Shown in pieces: positions 11,736-27,626 of a DNA stretch of 64,000 nt. The stretch covers positions 1 through 64,000 of the forward strand of contig JAVBXY010000003.1 in assembly GCA_030824275.1 (NCBI GenBank), in the 5' to 3' direction. Positions within the stretch are counted from its first letter, which is position 1. Every line of letters starts with the position of its first letter. The notes under the pieces were generated by a model. It saw nothing but the letters and a program-made list of their open reading frames with translations, did not search any database and was not told the origin of the DNA. Origin of the DNA: Rhodocyclaceae bacterium (GTDB lineage Bacteria; Pseudomonadota; Gammaproteobacteria; Burkholderiales; Rhodocyclaceae). A program made the translations under genes and the position numbers.

Positions 11736-13388
11736 ATGCTGCAACGTCTCGTCATTCGTGATTTCGTCATCGTCGACCGCCTGGAACTGGAATTCGCTGC
11801 CGGCTTTGGCGCCTTGACTGGTGAAACCGGTGCCGGCAAGTCCATTCTCATCGATGCCCTTTCCCTGGCTTTGGGCGAGCGTGCCGATGCCGCCGTGGTG
11901 CGCATCGGTGCCGAGCGTGCGGAAGTGGCCGCCGAATTCGATGTAGATCCCGGCAGCGAACTGGAAGCCTGGCTGCGCGCCAGCGATTACGACACCGACG
12001 CCTGTTTGCTGCGTCGGGTGGTGGATAGCGGTGGCCGCTCGCGTGCCTACATCAACGGCGCGGCGGCAACGCTGGGCCAGTTGCGCGAAGCGGCCGATTT
12101 CCTCGCCGACATCCACGGCCAGAATGCTCACCATTCGCTATTGCGTGCCGATGCACAGCGGGCCCTGATCGACACCCATGCCAACGCTCAGGCACTGGCC
12201 CGCGAGGTCGCGCTGGCCCATGCCGCCTGGCGCACCGCCCGCGAGGCGCGACAGGCGGCAGAAAAGGATGTTGAAGCCAGCACCCGCGAACGGGAGTTGC
12301 TGGAGTGGCAGGTCAAGGAGTTGCAGGTGCTGGCCTTTGATCAGGCCGAGTGGATGGAGACAGAACAGGAGCACAAGCGCTTGGGCAACGCCAATGCCTT
12401 GCTGGAAGGTGTTGCCGCTGCGCTGGCGGTACTTGACGACGGCGAGACGGCGGCCTTGCCCGCGCTTCAGCACGCGGGTTCGCAGCTATCCGAATTGTCC
12501 GGTTTCGATTCCGGGCTGGCCGAGGCCGGGCAGCTTTTTGAAGGGGCACTGATCCAGCTCGAAGAGTCGGCGCTGGCGCTACGGCGATATCAGGATCGGC
12601 TGGAGCTGGACCCGGCGCGTTTGAGCGAACTCGACGCCCGCATCGATGCCGTGACGCAGATGGCGCGCAAGCATCGCGTCACCCCCGACGAGTTGCCCGA
12701 ACTGCTGGCGCGTTTGACGGCGCGTCTCGATGAACTGACCCTGCGCGCCGACCCAGAGGCGCTGGCCGAGCGGGAACGCAAGGGCGAGGCGGCGTATCGC
12801 GAGGTAGCGAAAAAGCTGTCCGCCCTGCGTGCAAAAACGGCCAAGGCCCTGTCCAAGGCCGTCACCGATGGCATGCAGGAACTGGCCATGGCCGGTGGCC
12901 GGTTCGAGATCGCGCTTGAAGCCCTGATCGAAGGCGCTGCCTACGGCCTTGAGTCGGTGGAATTCCTCGTCTCCGCCAACGCCGGCCAGCCGCCGCGGCC
13001 GCTGGCGAAAGTGGCGTCTGGCGGTGAACTCTCCCGTATCGGCTTGGCCTTGCAGGTGATCGCCAGCCAGGCCAATCCGGCCGGCACCTTGATCTTCGAC
13101 GAAGTGGACGTCGGCATCGGCGGTCGTGTGGCCGAGATTGTCGGCCGCATGCTCAGGCAGCTCGGGCAGAGTCGTCAGGTGCTGTGTGTCACCCACCTGC
13201 CCCAGGTGGCCGCGCAGGCCGATTGGCAGTGGTCGATTGCCAAGCAGACGCGAGATGGCGCCACGGTGTCATCGGTGACGGTACTTGATGCCGACGCCCG
13301 TATCGGCGAGATCGCGCGCATGCTCGGTGGCGAGAAAATCACCGATACCACCCGCCGTCATGCGGCGGAACTGCTCGAAGGGCAATAA
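11736..13388 (+). CDS. recN: DNA repair protein RecN
   Basis: SMC-like ATPase acting in double-strand-break repair. The product is 550 residues. Walker A GETGAGKS is at 29-36. Long coiled-coil arms flank the centre. The ABC signature VASGGELSRIGLALQ and Walker B TLIFDEVDVGIGGRVAE are near the C-terminus. The start MLQRLVIRDFVIVD is the usual RecN N-terminus, and a longer frame overlapping nadK is rejected. It is probably co-transcribed with nadK. A LexA box was not identified. Confidence 0.97.
   Translation: MLQRLVIRDFVIVDRLELEFAAGFGALTGETGAGKSILIDALSLALGERADAAVVRIGAERAEVAAEFDVDPGSELEAWLRASDYDTDACLLRRVVDSGGRSRAYINGAAATLGQLREAADFLADIHGQNAHHSLLRADAQRALIDTHANAQALAREVALAHAAWRTAREARQAAEKDVEASTRERELLEWQVKELQVLAFDQAEWMETEQEHKRLGNANALLEGVAAALAVLDDGETAALPALQHAGSQLSELSGFDSGLAEAGQLFEGALIQLEESALALRRYQDRLELDPARLSELDARIDAVTQMARKHRVTPDELPELLARLTARLDELTLRADPEALAERERKGEAAYREVAKKLSALRAKTAKALSKAVTDGMQELAMAGGRFEIALEALIEGAAYGLESVEFLVSANAGQPPRPLAKVASGGELSRIGLALQVIASQANPAGTLIFDEVDVGIGGRVAEIVGRMLRQLGQSRQVLCVTHLPQVAAQADWQWSIAKQTRDGATVSSVTVLDADARIGEIARMLGGEKITDTTRRHAAELLEGQ
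12562..12586 (+). repeat. Degenerate dispersed-repeat-like segment in recN
   Basis: AAGAGTCGGCGCTGG followed by CGCTACGGCG matches about 22 of 25 consensus positions. It is read as EESALALRR, which also fits the normal RecN coiled-coil sequence, so chance is possible. Confidence 0.35.
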
Positions 13389-13403
13389 GGCGCTGCTTGT
13401 CCG

Positions 13404-13853
13404 TCAGGCCGCCAGCTTGCGGTGGGGACAGTCGGGTTTCTTGCACTCGACGTAGAGATAAAGGGCATGTTCACGGACCGTGAAGCCCCGTTCGGCGGCA
13501 ATCTCGTTTTGCCGCTTCTCGATCTCGGCATCGTAGAACTCCTCCACCCGGCCACACTGGAGGCAGACCAGATGGTCGTGGTGATGCCCTTCATTGAGTT
13601 CGAAGATGGCCTTGCCCGACTCGAAATGGTGGCGCTGGAGCAGGCCGGCCTGCTCGAATTGCGTGAGAACGCGATAGACCGTGGCCAGGCCGATGTCCAT
13701 GCCGTCACTCAGCAGATGGCGGTAAACATCTTCGGCTGTGACGTGGCGCGGGGCACCTTCTTCGGCCAGTTTGTGGAACAGATCGAGGATCTTGAGGCGG
13801 GGGAACGTGGCCTTGAGGCCAATGTTCTTGAGGTCGTCAGGCTTGGTGGTCAT
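13404..13853 (-). CDS. fur: Ferric uptake regulator Fur
   Basis: Iron-responsive repressor of 149 residues. The N-terminal winged helix (about 10-85) contains [15 protein letters not shown] and [19 protein letters not shown]. The dimerisation and metal domain follows with [17 protein letters not shown] and a second cysteine pair in CKKPDCPH. The start [20 protein letters not shown] is typical. It converges on recN and is divergent from bamE with only 51 bases between, an arrangement common in proteobacteria. Confidence 0.97.
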   Translation of the reverse strand: MTTKPDDLKNIGLKATFPRLKILDLFHKLAEEGAPRHVTAEDVYRHLLSDGMDIGLATVYRVLTQFEQAGLLQRHHFESGKAIFELNEGHHHDHLVCLQCGRVEEFYDAEIEKRQNEIAAERGFTVREHALYLYVECKKPDCPHRKLAA

Positions 13854-13904
13854 GCGCCCATGATATAGTTTGCGCCAGATTTTTGTGGCATTCCCGACAC
13901 TCCC

Positions 13905-14354
13905 ATGAAGCCCTTGCTCCCCATTCTTGTCACCCTGGCGATCACCGGATGCGCCAGCGCCCCCGAGGTGACCTCCTACCTGTCGCCCTATCGCATGGAC
14001 GTGCGACAGGGGAATCTTGTCACCCAGGAAATGGTGGCCCAGTTGAAGCCTGGGCTGACCCGCGATCAGGTGCGCTTCATTCTTGGTTCGCCCTTGGTGG
14101 CCGACATGTTCCATGCCGACCGCTGGGATTATGTCTATCGTTTTCTGCCAGGAAACGGTGCAGCCCAGCAACGTCGACTGACAGTGTTTTTCCAGGACAA
14201 CAAGCTGATCCGCGTTGCTGGCGACGTTGTCGCCGAGGACAAATCGGCGGCCGAGGCGCCGAAGCCGGCGGCGCGGGTCATCGATATCGCCGGTCCTGCG
14301 GATGCGGCCAAGGAAGCGAAGAGCGCAAGCGACAGCGCGCCGGAGAAAAAGTAA
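13905..14354 (+). CDS. bamE: Outer membrane assembly lipoprotein BamE
   Basis: Lipoprotein subunit of the BAM complex, which folds beta-barrel proteins into the outer membrane. The product is 149 residues with a lipoprotein signal; the lipobox ITGC puts the lipidated Cys near residue 16. The conserved core reads [20 protein letters not shown] and [21 protein letters not shown]. The C-terminal 40 residues are Ala/Lys-rich. A TATAGT -10-like element lies at 13864-13869 in the fur-bamE gap. dapB follows after 3 bases. Confidence 0.95.
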   Translation: MKPLLPILVTLAITGCASAPEVTSYLSPYRMDVRQGNLVTQEMVAQLKPGLTRDQVRFILGSPLVADMFHADRWDYVYRFLPGNGAAQQRRLTVFFQDNKLIRVAGDVVAEDKSAAEAPKPAARVIDIAGPADAAKEAKSASDSAPEKK

Positions 14355-14357
14355 GCC

Positions 14358-15164
14358 ATGAGCAAGATTCGTTATGCCATCGCCGGCAGCGCCGGTCGCA
14401 TGGGCCGGACCCTGATTGAAACCGTTCTGGGCGATACCGATGCCGAACTGGCTGCCGCGCTGGAGCATGCCGGCAGCCCCTTTCTCGGCAAGGATGCCGG
14501 CGAACTGGTGGGCGCGCCCTGCGGCGTGATCATCACGGCCGACGTCGATGCCGCCCTGTCGGTATCCGATTGCCTGATTGATTTCACTCGCCCCGAAGGC
14601 ACGCTGGTGCATCTGGAGGCCTGTCTCCGCCACAAGGTTGGTATGGTCATCGGCACCACCGGTTTCAGCGCCGAAGGCAAGAAGGCCATCGAGGGCGCGG
14701 CGCGGGGAATCCCCATCGTGTTCGCGCCGAACATGGCCGTGGGCGTCAATGCCGTGTTCAAGCTGCTGGACGTGGCGGCGCGCATCCTCAACGAAGGCTA
14801 CGACGTTGAGGTCATCGAGGCTCATCATCGGCACAAGGTCGATGCGCCGTCCGGCACCGCGCTGCGCATGGGCGAGGTCGTCGCTGCTGCACTGGGCCGC
14901 GATCTGACCGATTGCGCGGTGTATGGCCGTGAGGGCCATACCGGCGAACGGCCGGCGACGCAGATCGGCTTTTCCACCATTCGTGGTGGAGATATCGTCG
15001 GCGATCATACGGTGCTGTTCGCCGGCACCGGCGAGCGCATCGAGATCACCCACAAGTCCGCCAGCCGTAGTTCCTACGCACTCGGCGCGCTGCGGGCGAG
15101 CCGCTACATGCGAGGGCGGACCAGTGGCTTGTTCGACATGCAGGACGTGCTCGGCCTGAAGTAG
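14358..15164 (+). CDS. dapB: 4-hydroxy-tetrahydrodipicolinate reductase
   Basis: NAD(P)H-dependent step of lysine and diaminopimelate synthesis. The product is 268 residues. The Rossmann glycine motif [11 protein letters not shown] is at the start. The active-site block [16 protein letters not shown] holds the catalytic histidine and lysine. The C-terminal [16 protein letters not shown] is typical. It sits 3 bases after bamE and is likely in the same transcript. carA has its own promoter downstream. Confidence 0.97.
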   Translation: MSKIRYAIAGSAGRMGRTLIETVLGDTDAELAAALEHAGSPFLGKDAGELVGAPCGVIITADVDAALSVSDCLIDFTRPEGTLVHLEACLRHKVGMVIGTTGFSAEGKKAIEGAARGIPIVFAPNMAVGVNAVFKLLDVAARILNEGYDVEVIEAHHRHKVDAPSGTALRMGEVVAAALGRDLTDCAVYGREGHTGERPATQIGFSTIRGGDIVGDHTVLFAGTGERIEITHKSASRSSYALGALRASRYMRGRTSGLFDMQDVLGLK

Positions 15165-15182
15165 TTCGCACCCTCTTGGTGC

Positions 15183-15211
15183 TTGGCAGTAAGCAGGGCG
15201 TCAGGTATAAT
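15183..15211 (+). promoter_or_regulatory. Sigma-70 promoter of carAB
   Basis: TTGGCA (15183-15188), 17 bases, TATAAT (15206-15211). The -10 is perfect and the -35 is close to consensus. A start near 15218 leaves a leader of about 74 bases before carA. Confidence 0.8.
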
Positions 15212-15291
15212 CGAAAAGTTTGCCGGACGCCATGTGAAACATGCGGTGTTCGGTTCCGAATGTCGAATTGCCTTGATCCGGGAGCTCCATC

Positions 15292-19647
<4,356 letters not shown>

Positions 19648-19651
<4 letters not shown>

Positions 19652-20127
19652 GCGGCAAATTCCCCATCACCCTGCACGGTGCCGAGTTGTTGCGTACCGA
19701 ACTGCATCGACTGAAGACCATTGATCGTCCCTCGGTGATCGCCGCCATCGCAGAAGCCCGCTCCCATGGCGATCTCTCGGAAAACGCCGAGTACGACGCC
19801 GCCAAGGAGCGTCAGGGTTTCATTGAAGGCCGTATCAAGGAAGTCGAAGGCAAGCTGGGCAATGCCCAGATCATCGATCCGGCCTCGCTGGATGCGGATG
19901 GTCGTGTCGTCTTTGGTGCCACCGTTGAACTCGAAGATACCGACAGTGGCCAATCGGTGACTTATCAGATCGTTGGTGACGACGAGGCGGACATCAAGGC
20001 CGGCAAGATTTCCCTCAATTCGCCGGTGGCCCGCGCGCTGATCAGCAAATTCGGTGGCGACGTGGTCGAAGTGCAGACGCCCGGCGGTGTTCGCGAATAC
20101 GAAATCCTGGACGTTCGCTACGTCTGA
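19648..20127 (+). CDS. greA: Transcription elongation factor GreA
   Basis: Rescues backtracked RNA polymerase by stimulating transcript cleavage. The product is 159 residues. The N-terminal coiled coil (about 1-75) ends in the tip region [19 protein letters not shown], with the conserved acidic residues at the tip. The C-terminal FKBP-like domain follows. It overlaps the carB stop by four bases (ATGA). A strong terminator hairpin follows. Confidence 0.97.
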
Positions 20128-20132
20128 GCATT

Positions 20133-20159
20133 GCCTTGCCGCAGGGACTGCGGCAAGGC
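20133..20159. terminator. Perfect 12-bp bidirectional hairpin between greA and yhbY
   Basis: GCCTTGCCGCAG (20133-20144), loop GGA, CTGCGGCAAGGC (20148-20159). It sits between two convergent stop codons. There is no long T run, but stem strength and position suit a shared transcript end. Confidence 0.75.
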
Positions 20160-20182
20160 CTCGTAACGCCCTATCGGGGTTT

Positions 20183-20554
20183 TCAGGTGCGGCGACGCCG
20201 ACGCTCGGTGGCCGCAGCGGCCTGCTTCTTGGTAGCGGGTTTGCCGCTGCGCCGTCTCGCCGGCGCCGACTCTTCGAGGTTCACGGGCTTTTCGCGCCAG
20301 AGCACAAGAAGCTTGCCGATCTGCTGCACGTCGGCGCAGTCGAGGGCCGTACAGATTTCCTGGCACAGGGCCTCGCGGGCTTCGCGTTCGATGTCGTAGA
20401 GGCGAACCTTGATCAGTTCGTGGGCCTTGAGACAGCGGTCGATCTCGGTCAATACCGAGGGCGTCAATCCCTTGGAACTGATCGAAACGACGGGGTTCAG
20501 ATGGTGGGCGGCGGCGCGCAGGGCGCGGCGTTGTATGCTTGAAATTTCACTCAT
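20183..20554 (-). CDS. yhbY: CRM-domain RNA-binding protein YhbY
   Basis: Ribosome-associated RNA-binding protein that acts in 50S assembly. The product is 123 residues. The CRM domain (about 5-95) is seen in [20 protein letters not shown] and the [11 protein letters not shown] strand. A basic, Lys/Arg/Ala-rich tail follows, part of which (EESAPARRR) comes from a degenerate dispersed-repeat copy. It is divergent from and overlaps nothing of rlmE apart from a 14-base gap, the usual yhbY/rlmE pairing. Confidence 0.93.
   Translation of the reverse strand: MSEISSIQRRALRAAAHHLNPVVSISSKGLTPSVLTEIDRCLKAHELIKVRLYDIEREAREALCQEICTALDCADVQQIGKLLVLWREKPVNLEESAPARRRSGKPATKKQAAAATERRRRRT
20251..20274 (-). 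repeat. Degenerate dispersed repeat in yhbY tail
   Basis: Minus-strand AAGAGTCGGCGCCGG followed by CGAGACGGC differs at about three positions. It is co-oriented with yhbY, which reads it as EESAPARR in the unstructured C-terminal tail. Confidence 0.45.
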
Positions 20555-20568
20555 GGCGGCATTGTAAC

Positions 20569-21201
20569 GTGACCATTCGCACCAAACGCGCAAAAAAGAG
20601 CAGCCACTACATGAACCAGCACGTGCACGATCCCTACGTGTTGCGCGCAAAAGCCGAAGGTTGGCGCTCCCGTGCGGCCTTCAAACTGATCGAGATCGAC
20701 GACAAGGACAAACTACTCAAGCCCGGCATGACGGTGGTGGACTTGGGCTCGACCCCCGGTAGCTGGTCGCAGGTGGCCGTCAAGCGCATGGGGGAAAAGG
20801 GGCGCCTGATCGGTGTGGATCTGCTGCCCATGGACCCGATCCCCGGCGTCGAATTCATCCAGGGCGATTTCCGCAAGGACGAGGTGCTGCATCGCCTGGA
20901 AGAAGCCTTGGCCGGCAGACCGGTGGACCTTGTTTTATCCGACATGGCCCCCAACTTGTCCGGTATCGCCATGTCCGATCAGGCGCGGGCGATGCATCTG
21001 GCGGAACTGACGCTGGATTTTTGTGCCCAACACCTCAAGCCGGGAGGCGACATGCTCGTTAAGGTATTCCAGGGCAGTGACTACCCGGCCCTGCGCACGG
21101 CGGTCATGGCCATGTTCGAAACCCTGGTGGTCAGAAAGCCCGCCGCGTCCCGCGACCGGAGCGCTGAAACCTATCTGCTGGCACGGCATAAACGAAACTG
21201 A
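20569..21201 (+). CDS. rlmE: 23S rRNA 2'-O-ribose methyltransferase RlmE (FtsJ)
   Basis: Methylates U2552 of 23S rRNA using SAM. I choose the GTG start giving (M)[18 protein letters not shown] because the family has this basic N-terminus; the product is then 210 residues. An ATG 42 bases on is the alternative. The catalytic K-D-K-E set is visible in [25 protein letters not shown] and SAETYLLAR. The SAM loop reads [11 protein letters not shown] where most relatives have DLGAAPGGWSQ. ftsH follows, the usual neighbour. Confidence 0.94.
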   Translation: MTIRTKRAKKSSHYMNQHVHDPYVLRAKAEGWRSRAAFKLIEIDDKDKLLKPGMTVVDLGSTPGSWSQVAVKRMGEKGRLIGVDLLPMDPIPGVEFIQGDFRKDEVLHRLEEALAGRPVDLVLSDMAPNLSGIAMSDQARAMHLAELTLDFCAQHLKPGGDMLVKVFQGSDYPALRTAVMAMFETLVVRKPAASRDRSAETYLLARHKRN

Positions 21202-21286
21202 GATGGAACTGAGCCATAGCTGAAGCCAAGCTGAGCTAGAATGAAACGTTACCCGGAATCTTCTGCCCGGAAAGTGAGGCAATACC

Positions 21287-23167
<1,881 letters not shown>

Positions 23168-23183
23168 TAATCGTTTATTTCTC

Positions 23184-23217
23184 AAGGCCGTCGGTAGCTC
23201 ACGCCACCGGCGGCCTT
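23184..23217. terminator. Hairpin between ftsH and folP
   Basis: AAGGCCG (23184-23190) pairs with CGGCCTT (23211-23217). The stem continues through a T-G pair into CGGT/ACCG. It fills the 58-base gap before folP. It probably attenuates readthrough from the highly expressed ftsH. No clear T tract. Confidence 0.5.
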
Positions 23218-23225
23218 CGCATTTC

Positions 23226-24056
23226 ATGACCCAGCGTTTCCACTGCGGACGATTCGTACTCAACGCCGAACGCCCCTTGATCATGGGCATCGTCAACCTC
23301 ACTGACGATTCCTTTTCCGGTGACGGCCATGCCGGCAATGCCGCCGCCGCCATCGAGCATGGTCTGCGGCAGGCGGAGGCCGGCGCCCACATTCTCGATA
23401 TCGGCGCCGAATCCACCCGCCCCGGTGCGGAGTCGGTTTCCGCGCAACAGGAGATTGATCGCCTGTTGCCGGTGGTTGAAGGCCTGCGCTACTGCGGACT
23501 GCCGATCTCGGTCGATACCCTGAAGCCCGAGGTGATGCGTACTGCACTCAATGCGGGTGCCGACATGATCAACGACATCCACGCGCTGCGTGCGCCAGGT
23601 GCCGTGGAGGTCATTGCCGCCAGCAATGCCGGCGTCTGTCTGATGCACATGCAGGGCGAGCCAGGCACCATGCAACAGGAGCCGCATTACGAGGATGTGG
23701 TTGCCGAGGTGGCTGGATTCCTCGCCGAGCGGGTGGCAGCGCTGGAAATGGCTGGAGTGCCCTTGAATCGCATCTGCGTCGATCCCGGCTTCGGTTTCGG
23801 CAAGACGCTGGAACACAATCTTGCGCTGTTGCGCCGGCTCGACGAACTGGTGGTGCCGGGCTTGCCTCTGCTGGTCGGCATGTCGCGCAAGTCCATGCTG
23901 GGCTTGCTGACCGGGCGGGCGGCACCGGAGCGCGTATATGCCGGCATCGCTGCGCATCTGATGGCGGTGGAGCGGGGCGCCCGCATTGTGCGGGTACATG
24001 ACGTGGCGGCCACGCGCGATGCGCTGGCTGTTTTGCAGGCCGTGGAGGATTTCTGA
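23226..24056 (+). CDS. folP: Dihydropteroate synthase
   Basis: Condenses p-aminobenzoate with hydroxymethyl-dihydropterin pyrophosphate in folate synthesis; the target of sulfonamides. The product is 276 residues. Family blocks include [16 protein letters not shown], the pterin loop [13 protein letters not shown] and [18 protein letters not shown] in place of the common FSDGG is a minor variation. Its stop overlaps the glmM start by one base (TGATG). Confidence 0.97.
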   Translation: MTQRFHCGRFVLNAERPLIMGIVNLTDDSFSGDGHAGNAAAAIEHGLRQAEAGAHILDIGAESTRPGAESVSAQQEIDRLLPVVEGLRYCGLPISVDTLKPEVMRTALNAGADMINDIHALRAPGAVEVIAASNAGVCLMHMQGEPGTMQQEPHYEDVVAEVAGFLAERVAALEMAGVPLNRICVDPGFGFGKTLEHNLALLRRLDELVVPGLPLLVGMSRKSMLGLLTGRAAPERVYAGIAAHLMAVERGARIVRVHDVAATRDALAVLQAVEDF

Positions 24057-25411
24057 TGGGACGCAAGTATTTCGGCACCGACGGTGTCCGCGGGCGGGTA
24101 GGGCAGTCGCCGATTACACCGGATTTCGTCATGCGATTGGGTTATGCGGCGGGCACCGCTCTGGTTGCGCGGGACGGCCTGCCCGTCGGGGAGCACCCGG
24201 CCGTGCTGATCGGCAAGGACACGCGAATTTCCGGCTACATGCTCGAAGCCGCCCTGGAAGCCGGCTTCTCCGCCGCCGGGGTGGATGTCATGCTCTGTGG
24301 CCCGATGCCGACGCCCGCCGTGGCTTACCTGACGCGTGCCCTGCGGCTTCAGGCCGGCGTGGTGATCTCCGCCTCGCACAATCCCTTCGACGACAACGGC
24401 ATCAAATTCTTCTCCGCCCAGGGCACCAAGCTGCCCGACGCAGTAGAACTCGACATCGAGGCTCGCCTCGACCAGCCGATGAGCTGCATGGAGTCGGCCA
24501 AGCTCGGCAAGGCCCGTCGCGTGGACGATGCGGCTGGTCGTTACATCGAATTCTGCAAGAGCACCTTCCCCAACGATCTCGACCTGCGTGGCATGAAGAT
24601 CGTCGTCGACAGCGCCCATGGCGCGGCCTATCACGTGGCGCCCAATGTCTTCCACGAACTCGGTGCCGAAATAGTCGGCGTTGGTGATACGCCGAATGGC
24701 CTCAACATCAATGCCGGTGTCGGTGCCACGGCACCAGAGGCACTACGTCGCGCGGTACTGGAAACGCGCGCCGATTGCGGCATCGCCCTCGATGGCGACG
24801 GCGACCGTCTGGTGATGGTGGATGCTGCCGGCGAGCTTTATGACGGCGACCGTCTGCTCTACATCATCGCCCGCCATCGCTTGCGGACGATGCCGGTTCC
24901 CGGCGTTGCTGGCACGCTGATGAGCAACCTCGGTTTCGAACATGCGCTGGGTCGCCTCGGCATCGCCTGCGGACGGGCCAAGGTGGGCGACCGCTACGTG
25001 CTGGAGATGATGCAGGAGAAGGGTTGGTTGATGGGCGGCGAGAACTCGGGCCACATCATCTGTCTCGACCGTCACACCACCGGCGACGGCATCATTGCTG
25101 CGCTACAGGTTCTCGCGGCTCTGCGTTCCGCTGGCGAAACTCTGGCCGAGGCCTGCGCCGACCTGAGTCTGTATCCGCAGAAGCTCATCAACGTGCGCAT
25201 GCCGACCGGCTTCGACTGGAAATCTGATGCCGGCATCGCCGCCGCGACGAAGATCGCCGAGGCTCGTCTGGACGGCGCCGGTCGTGTGCTCTTGCGGCCT
25301 TCCGGTACCGAGCCCTTGCTGCGAGTAATGGTCGAGGGTCAGGACGGCGCGCTGGTGACGGAGCAGGCCGAGGCCATTGCCGGAGCGGTTCGCCTGGCCA
25401 TCGGCGAGTAG
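24056..25411 (+). CDS. glmM: Phosphoglucosamine mutase
   Basis: Interconverts glucosamine-6-phosphate and glucosamine-1-phosphate for UDP-GlcNAc and peptidoglycan. The product is 451 residues. The phosphoserine loop is [16 protein letters not shown] (Ser near 102). The metal loop is [12 protein letters not shown]. The sugar-binding loop is GGENSGHI and the C-terminal phosphate loop is [15 protein letters not shown]. It is coupled to folP. Confidence 0.98.
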   Translation: MGRKYFGTDGVRGRVGQSPITPDFVMRLGYAAGTALVARDGLPVGEHPAVLIGKDTRISGYMLEAALEAGFSAAGVDVMLCGPMPTPAVAYLTRALRLQAGVVISASHNPFDDNGIKFFSAQGTKLPDAVELDIEARLDQPMSCMESAKLGKARRVDDAAGRYIEFCKSTFPNDLDLRGMKIVVDSAHGAAYHVAPNVFHELGAEIVGVGDTPNGLNINAGVGATAPEALRRAVLETRADCGIALDGDGDRLVMVDAAGELYDGDRLLYIIARHRLRTMPVPGVAGTLMSNLGFEHALGRLGIACGRAKVGDRYVLEMMQEKGWLMGGENSGHIICLDRHTTGDGIIAALQVLAALRSAGETLAEACADLSLYPQKLINVRMPTGFDWKSDAGIAAATKIAEARLDGAGRVLLRPSGTEPLLRVMVEGQDGALVTEQAEAIAGAVRLAIGE

Positions 25412-25426
25412 CCGTCTCGTCGCCGG

Positions 25427-25446
25427 GTGTCTGTCTTCACGGACAC
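25427..25446. terminator. Short hairpin after glmM
   Basis: GTGTCTG (25427-25433), loop TCTTCA, CGGACAC (25440-25446), with one T-G pair. It is a plausible end for the ftsH-folP-glmM transcript. A second 7-bp hairpin (CTGTTGG 25494-25500 / CCAACAG 25507-25513) lies further into the AT-richer 235-base gap before the GGDEF gene. I see no other feature in that gap. Confidence 0.4.
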
Positions 25447-25646
25447 TAGAATTGTTAATATAAACAAACGCTTGGGGTTCTATTCCGGAATACCTGTTGG
25501 TAATCGCCAACAGTCCGACCAGTGCTGATTTCTGATAGACCCTGTCGTAGCAAGGCTTTCCGCTCCTGGCATGTTGGTTGCGTAATGGAATTGCAATAGC
25601 TTCCCAATTCGGGGAAGGAAATTCCACCAAGCGAGGACAGGACACC

Positions 25647-26696
25647 ATGCGATACACGGAAGATGCGACGAAAAGCGCGGAATACCTGCGGCAAGCCATC
25701 CCCATGATGAGTCGCCATACGGCGCCGCTCAACCCGATGACCTATGCCGTCTGGTACGAAGTGGTTGCCGGCATCAATCCGGCCCTCGCCGCGGCCGTCG
25801 AGGAATCCAATCGCAAGGGCGAAGTGCTCGACTCGTCCATGACCGCTTCCCTCTTCCGTCGCTTCATCGCCGAAATCGACGAGGAGAGCGCCCAGCGCAT
25901 CAGCGACGGCTTTCAGCGTGTGCTGGCCGGCATCTCCCAGTCCGCTTCTGTGGCGGGCGACCAGGCCAATCGCTTCAGCGAATCGCTGGCCCTGTGGGAT
26001 CAGGGATTGAACGAAGTGGGCATGCGCTCGGGCCTGCAAGCCGGTATCGACCGCATGCGCGGCGATACCCAGGACATGCAGGGCGCCGTTGCCGACCTGG
26101 CGACGCGTCTGGAGGATAGTCGCCGCGAGATCGAAGTGCTGCGTCAGGAAGTCAGCCGCGCCCGCGAGGATGCCCTGGCCGACGGCCTGACAGGTTTGGT
26201 CAACCGCCGTGGCTTCGATATGGCGCTGGCAACTTGCCTGGAGCAGGCAGTGGCCGCAGGCAAATCTCCCTGCCTGCTGATCACCGACATCGATCATTTC
26301 AAGAAGGTCAATGACGTCTATGGCCACCTCATGGGCGACCGGGTCATCCGTGCTGTCGCCCATGTGCTCAAGCAGAACGTCAAGGGCAAGGACACTGCCG
26401 CCCGCTACGGTGGCGAGGAGTTCGCCATCCTGTTGCCGGATACGCCACTACGGGGCGCGCAAAGTCTCGCCGAAAGCATTCGCGCCACCGTCGAGAACGC
26501 CCGCATCAAGCGTACCGACAACAACGAAACGGTGGCCCGCATCACGGTCTCCTTTGGCGTCGCCGCCTACACCCCGGGCGAGTCCGCCATCGAGTTCATC
26601 GAACGTGCCGACAAGGCCTTGTACGAGTCGAAGCACGCCGGCCGCAATCGCGTCACCACGGCCATCGATCCAGCCCGCTACGCGCAGGCTGCCTGA
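25647..26696 (+). CDS. Soluble diguanylate cyclase (GGDEF)
   Basis: The product is 349 residues with no membrane segment. The N-terminal ~170 residues are helical (sensor unknown) and end in a coiled coil DLATRLEDSRREIEVLRQEV. The GGDEF domain follows, with DITDIDHFKKVND and the active loop ARYGGEEF, so c-di-GMP synthesis is expected. At the product-inhibition site KGKD replaces RxxD, so I-site feedback may be weak. The ATG giving MRYTEDATK has a GAGGACAG SD, and a longer frame upstream is rejected. It converges on the dehydrogenase at 26703 with 6 bases between. Confidence 0.9.
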   Translation: MRYTEDATKSAEYLRQAIPMMSRHTAPLNPMTYAVWYEVVAGINPALAAAVEESNRKGEVLDSSMTASLFRRFIAEIDEESAQRISDGFQRVLAGISQSASVAGDQANRFSESLALWDQGLNEVGMRSGLQAGIDRMRGDTQDMQGAVADLATRLEDSRREIEVLRQEVSRAREDALADGLTGLVNRRGFDMALATCLEQAVAAGKSPCLLITDIDHFKKVNDVYGHLMGDRVIRAVAHVLKQNVKGKDTAARYGGEEFAILLPDTPLRGAQSLAESIRATVENARIKRTDNNETVARITVSFGVAAYTPGESAIEFIERADKALYESKHAGRNRVTTAIDPARYAQAA

Positions 26697-26702
26697 GCTT
26701 TC

Positions 26703-27602
26703 TCAAGCGGGCGTCGGTCCCCGGACCTCGACGCCCGCGATTCGCTCCATCGGCTGGATTACCGCCGCCAGATGCTCGTCGCCGTGTCCGAGGGCACGAC
26801 ACTCCTGATACATCTGCCTTGCCAGCGCGGGCAGCAGCAAGCGAACGCCATTGTCATCGGCGGCACGCAGCGCGCAATCCAGATCCTTGATGATGCCGTC
26901 CACCGTGAACGCCGCTGAAAAATTGCGCGGCAGGATGGCTTCCGGCACGGCACGATCAAGGGCGCGACATTGGCCGGAGCTGACTTGCAGAACTTCAAAC
27001 AGGGTTTGTGGATCGAGGCCGAGCCGCGTACCGAGCACCATGGCTTCCGCCACCAGGGCATGGGCGGTACCGGTCAGTATCTGGTTGCACAGCTTGGCGG
27101 AGTTGCCTGCGCCCACCGGCCCCATGTGAAAGATATTGCGACCGAAGGCTTCCAGTACCGGCCGGACCTGCTCCAGCGCCGTCGCCTCGCCGCCCACCAT
27201 GACTGCCAGCGTGCCCTGTTCCGCGCCGCGCGGGCCGCCGCTGACCGGTGCATCGAGAAAGGCCACGCCTTGGCCGGCGAGGGCGCTGGCGATACGGCGG
27301 CTTAGCTCTGGATTGGTGGTGCTGGTGTCGATGAAGACCTGGCCATGGCGGGCGCCGGCCAGGGCGCCATCGGCACCGAGATAAATCTGTTCCACCTGTG
27401 CCGGCGTCATGACGCAGCTCACCAGCACATCCACTTCGGCAGCGAGTGCCGCCGGTGTGCTGGCCGCCGTGGCGCCAAGGGCGACCAGTCGTTCGACTGA
27501 CGCCTGGCTGCGGTTGTGTGCGACGACCTGATGGCCTGCCTTGAGCAGATTGCTCGCCATGGGGAATCCCATCCGTCCCAGGCCAATGAATCCAACGCGC
27601 AT
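26703..27602 (-). CDS. 3-hydroxyisobutyrate dehydrogenase-family oxidoreductase
   Basis: NAD(P)-dependent beta-hydroxyacid dehydrogenase of 299 residues. The dinucleotide motif is GFIGLGRMGFPMA at the N-terminus. The substrate block is FLDAPVSGGPRGAEQGTL, and the catalytic Lys is in GNSAKLCNQ. Relatives include MmsB, GarR and GlxR; the sequence does not let me choose the substrate. It follows phnN by 24 bases on the same strand, so it is probably the third gene of the DUF1045-phnN operon, an unexpected partner for phosphonate genes. Confidence 0.8.
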   Translation of the reverse strand: MRVGFIGLGRMGFPMASNLLKAGHQVVAHNRSQASVERLVALGATAASTPAALAAEVDVLVSCVMTPAQVEQIYLGADGALAGARHGQVFIDTSTTNPELSRRIASALAGQGVAFLDAPVSGGPRGAEQGTLAVMVGGEATALEQVRPVLEAFGRNIFHMGPVGAGNSAKLCNQILTGTAHALVAEAMVLGTRLGLDPQTLFEVLQVSSGQCRALDRAVPEAILPRNFSAAFTVDGIIKDLDCALRAADDNGVRLLLPALARQMYQECRALGHGDEHLAAVIQPMERIAGVEVRGPTPA

Positions 27603-27626
27603 GATGTTTTCCCTATCCTCTGTATC

